From: Morella rubra
Taxonomy: Eukaryota > Streptophyta > Magnoliopsida > Fagales > Myricaceae
Length of the DNA: 64,000 nucleotides
Direction of reading: 5' to 3'
Assembly (NCBI GenBank): GCA_003952965.2
Contig: RXIC02000410.1
Location: forward strand, 248,001-312,000
Part shown: positions 48,691-64,000 of the stretch, piece by piece
How positions within the stretch are numbered: position 1 is the stretch's first letter
How the letters are laid out: every line of letters begins with the position of its first letter
Notes under the pieces: model-generated
Seen by the model: the letters and a program-made list of their open reading frames with translations, nothing else
Databases searched by the model: none
What the model was told of the DNA's origin: nothing
Position numbers and translations under genes: made by a program

Positions 48691-50428
48691 GGATCCAAGG
48701 CAGTCTCGTGGAGCACATGGCTTTGATGAAGATCTTTGTTCCTGCCCCAAAAATCCTCAGAATTTACCCAGTATGCTGAGAAGATAGGCTTGATTTCCAG
48801 ACCCAAGGACCACAAACTGCAACCTTAATCTTTCATTACATTCATCTTCTCCCTTATTTATTTTAATTGTAGGCCTCTTTAATTTGCCTACCTGTTTCCA
48901 GCATATCCTGGTGTTTCAATTTCGATGCCTCAATTAGAATATTGAACCCTTTTGAAGTAGGCTCGTGTATCAGCATCCTTGATTTTCATCTTTGATGAAG
49001 TCTTGGATATATGCGATCAACTGAGACTTTGTTTGAGCAATCATGGAAATAAACTTGGGAAGGTTGTAGATTGGTTCTTGTAGAATTCGGAAAGTGGCTA
49101 AAGCTAAGAGGACTGTACCTGATGTTAACGGTGTGTTCAGTACAATGCATACACCAAAAGTGACGACCGAAACAAATGTCGGAGAAGCCCAAACGAGAAA
49201 GGCCACGGTTGAACATGTATAGAGGTACTTTTTCAGCCAGCTTCTCTCAGTTTCCCTGAGATAAAGGAGCTTCTTCGAGAATGTGGGTTCCCAAGAATGC
49301 AGCTTCAAACTCTCGTCCTCTTCAAAGTCTCTGAAGTCACTTTGATTCTTGTATCCTTAGCTTCCATGATTGTTTAGTGGACCCGTTTAGGACGCAATTG
49401 TGTTAACTCCTACCGAAAAGAAAATGAACAAAACGATGTAGATCTGTGGACAGAAACTAATAAGATATTAAGATAGCAGAAAAAAGTGGAACCTGCAAAA
49501 GCTGCATTTCATGACCAAGGGTTCCGTATGGCAAGGGCGATGGTTTTGGCACCGAGCAAAGCTTTATATTTATGTTTCTAAGCGATTCTTCCAACAACAA
49601 GGAAGCGTTTCTTACTGTTTCAGATGGAGGAACTGAGGGCATATCAGACATTCAAGTTACTGAATTCTTCCTCTTAAAAATCCGTTTAGCCCACTGGAAG
49701 GTAAGTTTGCTCCAAATTCCAGCACGGGTGAATGCAGCATCGTCAAGAGAGGATCTTTCATTTTCCTTCGTATTAAGGTTCTGCTAAGTCATTCTGTTTC
49801 CTAGTGTTACAACTAGAAGGCAAAGCATTGAAAAAGCAGTATCACAAAGGAAAGGAAGCAGCATCAACTATGTTAGGCTCTGGCAAAGGATTTGGAAAGC
49901 CCATGGATTTGAAATGGATTATGAAATAGAAAGAGAGAGAAAGTGCGCCTAAGATGCAGGAAAAGACCCACCAGAGAACAAGGACTATTGGCCTTCTGTC
50001 TTCTCTGAGAGTTCTGTTCCTTGAAAGAACTGTAACTAAAGTTGCTAAAACCCAAGTGACGACTAAGAAGACAGATTTACGAGTAATAGTCCTACGATTC
50101 CAGTATTCATACAGACCAAAGGTACAAACAGGAGATTATGACATTAGAAAGAACGGTGATAGTAGTAAAAGCTCTGTAGCGTCTCATTGGTGCGTGTATC
50201 AAATTTATATCGCCGCCCATGATCTCCCGCTTGTCTCCGAACGTTTAGCAAAACCATGTCAGAAACGCAATGATAAATGCTACATTGACACTCTCCGCGG
50301 AGATATCCACGATGACTGACTCCATATTCCAAGAGAGCCCGAGGTAAGAAAACGAACACAAAACGATGAATTTTGCGAGGCGAAGAACTAAAACAAAGAG
50401 AGAGGCTGCAACCAATAAGACTGCACAT
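48690..50428 (-). pseudogene. ABCC transporter pseudogene (5' half only)
   Basis: It matches exon 1 and part of exon 2 of the intact gene at 56146-61802. Exon-1-like DNA is at about 49490-50428, with the start ATG conserved at 50428. Exon-2-like DNA is at about 48690-49425. A ~450-base piece of the first transmembrane domain is missing near 49380, and there are many small frame breaks. Segments such as KLHSWEPTFSKKLLYLRETE remain readable. The second half (rest of NBD1, TMD2, NBD2) is absent. It was the left member of a direct tandem ABCC pair. Confidence 0.88.
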
Positions 50429-50830
50429 GCAGCACCTCTACATCAATGCCATGCCTTACTGAGAAAAGCAGAGACACCCCAATTCAGAAAGTAAGGATTG
50501 GAGAAACAACATAATCGCAATTGAAATACAAAAACAAAAGACAAAAACTAGAACAGAATGAAATGATTAAAACACAGAGTAGGGCCGGTTAATTGGAGAA
50601 AACCTGTAAAGACACGAGGGACGCACGTGGCTCTTTATGGGGGTGGTGACAAGGAGGTGCAAGCACTGTAAGACATAGTGGGTCTGCGGGATCCTTATAA
50701 ATACTCCATGGGGGTGGTGACAGGGAGGTGCAAGCACTGTAAGACATAGTGGGTCTGCGGGATCCTTTTAAATACTCCGAAAACGCTATCTCCAAGAGTC
50801 TCTGTCAGCCTCCCTCTATCCCTTTCATGG
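50429..50830 (-). promoter_or_regulatory. promoter region of the ABCC pseudogene, with tandem TATA-bearing repeats
   Basis: A 70-72-base unit occurs twice in tandem (about 50637-50706 and 50707-50778). Each ends in a TATA-like element on the minus strand: ggagtatttataagg in the first and ggagtatttaaaagg in the second. A palindromic CACGTG (G-box) lies at 50624-50629. The first TATA is about 270 bases upstream of the old start codon. The intact gene keeps the G-box and one partial unit but not the TATA segments. Confidence 0.6.
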
Positions 50831-53240
50831 AATTTATGAAAAAGTAGATTTGATAAAAGTCGAAAGAAATATCAAATCTTTAAAGGGGGTTCGTTTTGTA
50901 AATTTTAGAATTTAAAGTGTTTTTGTAAAATTTTTAGAATTTAAAGTGTTTTGAAAATTTTTAGGTAATGTTAAATTTTATTGGTACGGTGTAGAAATTA
51001 TTTTTAGGTGGTGTTTAAAAACATGTTAGTTTTAAAATTTTAGAATTTAAAAATTTAGAATTATAAATACCCGAACTTTCCCTGAGTCTCTGCGAATCTT
51101 AATTTTTTGATGATTACTTGTTTAGCCGGACTCAACTGTCATTTTTACAAAGTAAGAATGTCATCATATGTCTTACTCTGGCGTTATCATTACATACTCC
51201 TCGTGTCTTTGGTTTGGATTTTCAGAGGAAAATACATGTGAACTTCCTGTTATGTTTGTTTACTAATTTTAAATAATAACAAATAATTAAACCTAGATTC
51301 TCTCTTTCCATCAAATTATTACTTTTTATTATAATAATAATAAAAAATTCATTAATCATCTCTCTTTTCATTTTTTTATCAATTTTAATATTAAAATTTT
51401 AATCTCTCCGAATTTTAATTACAGACCATAACCTATGTTGGATTCACATCTGCCGTGCGTACCACAAGTATCAGCTTGGGCTAACCTCACGCGCTCGTAG
51501 CACGCAGATCAATGAGGAATCAAAGGCGGAAAAAAAGCAAAAAAAGGTTCGAAAATGAAAAACCGGCCCGTGATTCTGTGCCTTAATGGTACAAGCCGAA
51601 TAAAAACAGAATATCCTTGGATTAATTTGGATTATGGATGGAGAAAAGAAAAATCATGGCCGTTGGTGAGGCCAAGTGGCGAACATAGAGTGTTTAGAGC
51701 CAAGATTTGGTGCAGATTTCTCTAGGGGAGTGTGGCTAAGAAGCTAGTTGGCACAGTGGCACTGTCTAAATATCCATCATAGATTAGGAACGTGGTGGGT
51801 TGGGATGGGCTGTGTGAGGTAAAAGCTAATCAGCTGTAAAAGTGTGCATATTTGTGGGAGAACTTATAGGTGAAAAAGAATAATGGGGGGAGCTCTAAAA
51901 ATGGGAATTATTTCTAGAAAATCTTCGATATAAAGAAGGAAAAGAAAAAAGAAAAAGAAAAGAAAAGGGTCTGTATTTACAAGTGCTCTGAACATTTTTT
52001 TGTCAGAAATTTATGGATTTCAGAATCTGCTTTATATAGAATTATTTTTAAAATGAGTTTATATTCAGAGTAGAAGAAGAAAGGAATGATTAGTGGAAAC
52101 ATTTCTCTCTTTTTGCATCCCATTGCGCACTATCATGACCAATATAGTCTTGGGGCCTAATCTTTGGCAATTATTGTTGTTAGATTCATGACAGAAATCC
52201 AACCCATTGCCTCTTCAGTCATTGAACCCTCTCCTTTTTTTGTCACATACTTGATAGAATCCTTGCCCATTTTGCCTTTCTACACTTGAGCCAAATCCTT
52301 CTCGATTAATTTTTAAAAACAAACCTTATTACTTATCCACTTTCTTCTACTGTTCTGCACTAAATGTTGGCTGTTGATAACATAAGGTCGGTTTGAGCTT
52401 TAGAAGTTCGTACTTTTTGAATCAGAGCATGGGATAATAGGATAGAACTTTATATCCGTTACAGCAAAGCATCTCGACTATAATAATAAACAGCTTCCTT
52501 CTTTTGCATAAGCAATAATAAAATGCATTTATTTATGATAAAAAATTAACCGAGTAACAAAGAGTTCATCCATATATTTAATCTGATACATGTGGAATCT
52601 GCGGCCCATCTGACCCTGTCACCTCCTGGTAACAAACAAAAACCCCATACTTAAAAAAGGAGTTGGAAAGAAAGGAAATCTCGCTAAGAGATTAAAGCAA
52701 AAGAAGTAAGCCCAAAGGGCCTAAAGGGTATAAGGCAGTATCCAGCCCACGAGCAAGCTCTCTCTAATGACTGTTCTTGGGGAACCCTAGGTGTAGGCCA
52801 CCTCCCCTATGAAGATCCCATTACGATGTCTCCTTTGGACACGTTACGCCATCTCGATTCCTCAACCTGTCAAAAAGTTGAATTGGATAAGGTGACGAAA
52901 GAACTGGGATCTCGTGCTGACTGAATGGTATGTAATCCTCATTCGTGACGAAAAACTACTCGTGGACCGTTTCTTCAGTCTCTAACCGAAGAGGCGGACA
53001 AATAAAAGGAAAAGATAAAATCTCTATACCAGAGAGGAGGGAGAGAGAATTTTCATTACATTTTCAGCTTCTTCTGACACTAAAATATATATTATATATA
53101 TATATATATATGATGCTATCCCTGGGAGAAACCCCATTCTCACAGTATTTTTGTGCAGGCCTCATACTGGCAAGGAGTCTCTTCATAACCCATTACAGCA
53201 GTTTAGGTGGGCCGAGATTTGTTGGCATCATCATACTCAA
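50831..53240. other. duplicated upstream DNA of the ABCC pair, left copy
   Basis: Bases ~50950-52540 match ~62300-63870 upstream of the intact ABCC gene, in the same order. The match breaks at ~52560-53235, which is an extra ~675-base insertion of unknown type, and resumes near 53236 against ~63930. Small ORFs here are not conserved between the copies. I see no gene. Confidence 0.6.
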
Positions 53241-56145
53241 TTCATGATCTCCAACCCAAACTATTTCCAATTAGAATTCGATCTATTATCCTCTTGCTTG
53301 TCCGGTTTATTTACCTGCCTGTTTTTTTTTTTTTTTTTTTTTTTTAAGGTTTATGTGGATTAGATGTTTATAGAATTACAACAGAAGGTAGAATGTAATG
53401 AATACATAACGCGTACTCCCTAACTCAAAATTAAAAACGGAAAAACCACAAAAGGTTTCGGCAGAATAAAGTCTTTTTTTTACTTGATTTCGGCAGAATA
53501 AAGTCAGTTGTGATGGATGTAGCAAAGGTATTCTCTTTTACAGGAACACCGGCCTACAACTTTGATTGTCATTCCTTTAATAGAATGTAGAGTTATTAGT
53601 GTGTCAGTGTACGACATATTATATTTATCACTTCAGTAAAATTCGAGTAATAGTTTTTATCTAGAATTCTGGTCCTTATAAGAGAATTTACGTCATGTTC
53701 GTTTTTTTTTTTTTTTTAATTTGATTCTTATTTTTATTTTTACAATTCAAATCATAACACATATATTTATATAATATAATTTTTTTTTTACATACATATT
53801 TTTTTCAATATTTTTATACGCATTTTATACAATTTAATATACTAAATATTCACAATTTCATTAAAATTCTAAAAAAATGAAAACGAACATCACTCTAAAC
53901 TTTGAATCAGTTTTTAACATGCGACTAACTATGAATGTTTTTTTTTTATTATTATATATACATAAGTGTGTAGGTATCACTTAAAATAAAGTTGACCATG
54001 TATTTGCAAATCGGACCAAAAACTAATTAAATTTGTGAATAGAACTTTTGCAAATACATAGAAATTACTTTTGCAATTTGAGTAATCATTCATCATCAGT
54101 AGCACGTGGCACCAGCGTTTCAATTAAGTCAAGCTAGCTACTAGCTAGGACTGATCTGAAATGATTGCCATTTATTTTGCATTCGGAAGGCAAGCCATCC
54201 TAATTAGTCCAAAAAACTTTTACAGTCGTTCGATATATATTTTGTCAAACGTGACGTCTTGTCGTTTAGCCTACTGCAACAGCATCATGCGTGTACCATC
54301 TTTTTGTTTGTATCTATGCTCGATGGTTTTGCGTTTAGAGCGGGATCGTGGCCCCTTTTGTTCTTGAAATGAAATGGCTACCTTGGTCACTTAGAAAAAT
54401 AATAATAATAATAAATGGCTAACTTAGCCCCTTTTCCATTACATCGATCGGACCTAGTCATTAGTTTAATCTTTTGGTTGAAGTTTCTCTCTGCTCCATA
54501 TCAGATAAGCACCATGTAAGATTAGTGACGCTAGCTACTTGAAGCTATAGAAACCTAGCCCCTGGATGGTATATAAATATGAAGTAAAGATCCAAAACTC
54601 ATATCAATATTTTTGAAAATAGTTAAATACACGTTTACCGCAAGTATTAAGATTCTGACATATTATATTTTAAATTATCAATTTCGTTATATTTCATTAA
54701 ATTATTAATTATTTATACTTTATACTTTTAATTATTAATTTAAATAGAAATTACTATTTTATTCAATAAAATGACGATTTTACCCCCATAATTTTTATAT
54801 GGGATAATTCTTCATTTCACTGAACCAAAATAATAAGTTTCGTCCAAATTATAGTTGAGAGCCTAAAGTGTAAATTATTGATAATTGAAAGATGAAATGT
54901 AATAAAATTAATAGTTTAGAGTGTAAAGTGTCATAACTCAATTTTGGAGAGTGAAAAACGTTTTTTTTTCTTTTGAAGTTTATTCTATTTTTAGAAGTTG
55001 GCATGAGGCCATGTTGCCCAACTTTTTTCGAACCTCCTTAGTCCTTAGGTCTCTTTGTTCTTGTTTTGACTTGGTTGGTTTTTGGAATGAAAGTTTTTTT
55101 GCTTAGAAAAAAAAAAAAGAAGCCTTTTCATACTCAAATCTTTTCGTCCAGATTCTGTATCTGTTTGAAAAGTTCGTGTACAGTGAGGACTGATTAGGAG
55201 GAACATTTCTCTAATCTTTTTGCATTCTCTTTAGGCACTATCATGAACAGTCTTTGGATATCATACACAGTACCTAATGAAATCGTTTGCTCAGTTTGCA
55301 AATTAGTTGTAATGATGTTGGACATTGAATAGTATAGCGTCTATCCTTGTAAATTGAACGTCCTTATCTATTTTCCATGTGTACTCCAAGATACTTTAAT
55401 TTTGAGTATTTATTGTTTAACCCAAGATGGAGGAGAAAGAAGAAAAACCATTGGGCTAAAAATCACTAAAATTCAGTCTAAGTTGGTCGTCCTTCTTCCA
55501 ATTAACTTGACCATATTGTCAAATTGGAAAAAACTTTGGGCTGCTTCCCCTGTTTCTGGGCAACTCTAGGGTTATTATCCTTGGGTCGGGTCTATAGTGG
55601 AGCTGACCCTCCCTGATGTCTGTACCTGTCTTTTCTTCTGTGAATGAAGTTCCTGTTTCCTATAAAAAAAGAAAAAAAATGTTGAAGACTTGGCCCAATT
55701 GAAATTGTAGTTTCTGTACCAACAAGTTGCTTGCTTTAGCTCACAACGGCTAAAACATTGGCACTTTATCTGGTACCACCAACTGAAAAATAAAACAAAA
55801 AGAACTGGAAAGACTAGCTTCTCAATCAAGATTGTAGTCCACCAAACTCCATGGGACTGAAAACGTTTCTAGGGCTGTTACATTTGTTGTCAGCAATATA
55901 GATCAACTTCCATATTTCTTTACCATCAACTCCTTTGGTTACAGGATTAGATTCCTTCGGCATTGCGTAAGAAACTGCATAAATGTCCTCTCTCATCTAT
56001 GACCACGGTTGCTTCAGAAAGTAATACCTATGAACTGTTTACAGCCATGAATCCTGAATATGTCAAAAACTGTCAGGGGTGTTACTGTCAGTGTATACCA
56101 TGGAACGGCATGAACATTCACCATCTGGATGTGAAGGAGGTTGTT
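53241..56145. other. intergenic between the ABCC copies
   Basis: No gene is seen. Bases ~53691-53893 are an AT-rich MITE-like stretch with ends catgttcgtttt and, inverted, gatgttcgtttt. Around 54.96-55.11 kb and 55.58-55.68 kb are segments ending in A-runs that look like tails of retroposed elements, but I cannot name them. The rest is AT-rich. The last part is the 3' flank of the intact ABCC gene. Confidence 0.4.
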
Positions 56146-61802
<5,657 letters not shown>

Positions 61803-62077
61803 GCAGCACCTCTACATCAATGCCATGCCTTGCTGAGAAAAGCAGAGACACCCCTATTCAGAAAGTAAGGATTGGAGAAACAACATAAGCGCAATTGAAA
61901 TACAAAAACAAAAGACAAAAACTAGAAGAGGATGAAATGATTAAAACACAGAGTAGGGCCGGTTAATTGGAGAAAACCTGTAAAGATACGAGGGACGCAC
62001 GTGGCTCTTTATGGGGGTGGTGACAAGGAGGTGCAAGCACTATAAGACATAGTGGGTCTGCAGGATTTTAGAATTTC
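61803..62077 (-). promoter_or_regulatory. 5' UTR and proximal promoter of the intact ABCC gene
   Basis: It matches 50429-50700 of the pseudogene copy. A palindromic CACGTG (G-box) lies at 61998-62003, about 200 bases upstream of the ATG. The segment holding the TATA-like element in the other copy is missing here; the match stops near 62065, a few bases before a MITE. Confidence 0.5.
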
Positions 62078-62287
62078 GGCCATGTTTGGATTGCTTTCAA
62101 AACCATTTCAAAAACTTCTTACAATTACATTTTTATCAATTTAATATCTTTTCATCGATCCCAATAAATTTTTTATAAATTCTAACAACTTTTAACACAC
62201 TTTTTACCAATCCTAAGAGAATTTACACTACTTCCAAAAAAATATAAACACAAAAAACTGTTTTGAAATCTAAACCAAACATAGCGC
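62078..62287. mobile_element. MITE in the ABCC promoter
   Basis: The ends read ggccatgtttggattgcttt and, inverted, cgctatgtttggtttagat, so it has imperfect terminal inverted repeats of about 30 bases. A related left-end sequence lies at about 8198-8350 inside LTR-like repeat A. The other ABCC copy lacks it at this position. Confidence 0.65.
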
Positions 62288-64000
62288 TTCGAATTTTGAG
62301 AATTTTTAGGTGATGTTAAACTTTATTGATATGTGTGCAGAAGTTATTTTTAGTTGATGTTAAAAAATATGTTCGATTTTAGAATTCTAGAATTCAACAA
62401 AATCTTAGAATTAAAAAGAACCCAAACTTCCCCTAAGTCTCTGCGAATCTTAATTTTCTTGACGATTACTTGTTTATCCGAACTCAACCTGTCAATTCTT
62501 TTGCAGAGTAAGAATGTCATCATATGTCCTCATTCTGGCGTTATACATAACAACTCCTCATGTCTTTGGTTTGGTTTTTCAGAGAAAAATTACACGTGAT
62601 ACTGACACTGCTATGTTTGTTTACTAAAATTTTAACACAATAAAATAATTATAATATAATCTCTCTTCTTTCTATCAAATATTACTTTTTAATTATAATA
62701 AATATAAAAAAATTATTCAAATAATTTCTCTATTCACTTTTTCACCAATTTCAATACCTTATAATTTTAACTTTCTCAAATTTTAATTCTCAACACAAAC
62801 ACAGACATACGTTGGATTCACATCTGCCATGCGTACCACAAGTATCAGCTTGGGCCTAACCTTACGTACTCGAAGCACACAGATAAATGAGGAATCAGAA
62901 GGCGAAAAAAAAGCAAAAAAAGGTTCGAAAATGAAAAACCGGCCCGTGATTCTGTGCCCTAATGGTACAAGCAGAATAAAAACAGAATATCCTTGGATTG
63001 ATTTTGATTACATGGACGGAGAAAAGAAAAATCATGGCCGTTGGCGAGGCCAAGTGGCGAACATAGAGTGTTTAGAGCCAAGATTTGGTGCAGATTTCTC
63101 TAGGGGAGTGTGGCTAAGAAGCTAGTTGGCACAGTGGCACTGTCTAAATATCCATCATAAGATTCGGAACGTGGTGGGTTGGGGATGGGCGTGTGGAGGT
63201 AAAAGCTAATCAGCTGTAAAAGTGTGCATATCTTGTGGGAGAACTTATAAGGTGACCAAAAGAATAATGGGGGGAGCTCTAAAAATGGGAATTATTTCTA
63301 GAAAATCTTCGATATAAAGAAGGAAAAAAGAAAAAGAAAAAAGAAAAGGGTCTGTACTTACAAGTGCTCTGGACATTTCTTTGTCAGAAATTTGTGGATT
63401 TCAGAATCTGCTTTATATAGAATTATTTTTAAAATGAGTTTATATTCAGAGTAGAAGAAGAAAGGAATGATTAGAGGAAACATTTTTCTCTCTTTTTGCA
63501 TCCCATTGCGCACTATCATGACCAATATAGTCTTGGGGCCTAATCTTTGGCAATTATTGTTGTTTAGATTCATGACAGAAATCCAACCCATTTTGCCTCT
63601 TCAATCATTGAATCCTCTTCCTTTTTTGTCCATAATTGATAGGAATCCTTACCCATTTTGCCTCCCTGCACTTTGGGAGAGCAAATTACCTTATTACTTA
63701 TCCCAATTTCTTCTACTGTTCTATCAGATAAGTTTCGACTTTTTTGAGTCAGAGCATGGGATAATGGATAGAAAACTTTATAACATCCCTGAAAGCAAGC
63801 ATCTCCACTATAATTATAATAAACAGCTTCTTTCTTTTGCATAAACAATATATATAATAAAATACATTTCTTCATGCAAAAAAATTAAGCAAGAACAAAA
63901 TGTTATCTGCATTTTAATTAATAATTCATCTCAAACCCAAACTGTTTATAATTAGAATTGGATCAATTACACGGTGCAATTCGAAAAAATACAAATACAA
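62288..64000. other. duplicated upstream DNA of the ABCC pair, right copy
   Basis: It matches ~50950-52540 and part of 53236-53290 in order and orientation. No gene is seen. A 98-codon open frame at 62829-63125 is not conserved in the duplicate and is unlikely to be coding. The right edge of the duplication is not reached with certainty before the window ends. Confidence 0.6.

Noticed and set aside
48496-48815. several overlapping short open frames
   Set aside because: They are frames through inverted ABCC exon fragments, not separate genes.
62829-63125. 98-codon open frame upstream of the ABCC gene
   Set aside because: The duplicated copy at about 51450-51745 has insertions and deletions that destroy the frame, so there is no sign of coding constraint.

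Overview
The window is nuclear DNA of a flowering plant, most likely a woody eudicot. The signs are split genes with GT-AG introns, VRN1/REM-type two-B3-domain transcription factor genes, a plant ABCC transporter gene, a Ty1/copia element, L1-type LINE tails with a plant RNase H domain, and many small TIR elements and AT-rich MITEs. I cannot fix the species. There is no bacterial, organellar, rRNA, tRNA or CRISPR content that I can see. LEFT PART (1-34 kb): a tandem array of B3 genes, all on the + strand and all built alike: a short first exon ending at the first strand of B3 domain 1, an intron of roughly 0.7-1.1 kb, a second exon holding the rest of B3-1 plus an acidic/basic linker, a short intron, and a third exon completing B3-2. 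All introns are phase 0. Five copies look intact (starts near 165, 17067, 23243, 27139 and 31731; 297-315 aa). One is a decayed pseudogene (4647-6346), one is a fragment split by nested transposons (7016-12318), and one is an orphan first exon (41922-42062). The first 26.5 kb is best read as a two-gene unit copied three times. The gene-1 type partner decayed in copies 2 and 3, while the gene-2/3/4 type partner survives in copies 2 and 3. MIDDLE PART (7-15 kb and 29-42 kb): transposon-rich DNA. It holds a 5'-truncated LINE with 14-bp target repeats, three related LTR-like repeats, a 630-bp MULE-type MITE with perfect 9-bp target repeats, a 1.45-kb TIR element with a MITE inside it, a ~4.1-kb TIR element carrying a broken GRF zinc-finger/coiled-coil/membrane gene, and a ~1.86-kb AT-rich foldback element. 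RIGHT PART (42-64 kb): a young copia element (42940-48066, minus orientation, LTRs about 1% diverged) lies between the orphan B3 exon and a broken ABCC copy (48067-50480). A complete ten-exon ABCC gene follows (56146-61802, minus strand, 1501 aa predicted) with two transmembrane halves and two nucleotide-binding domains. Two of its introns appear to start with GC instead of GT. The broken and complete ABCC copies share about 2 kb of upstream DNA, so they are a direct tandem duplication. The broken copy keeps a duplicated TATA-bearing promoter segment that the intact gene has lost, with a MITE now sitting there. HOW THE PARTS RELATE: I see no evidence that the B3 factors and the transporter form a pathway. 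The window reads as two gene families expanding by local duplication and being remodelled by transposons. All exon coordinates are by eye from splice signals, reading frame and comparison between copies.
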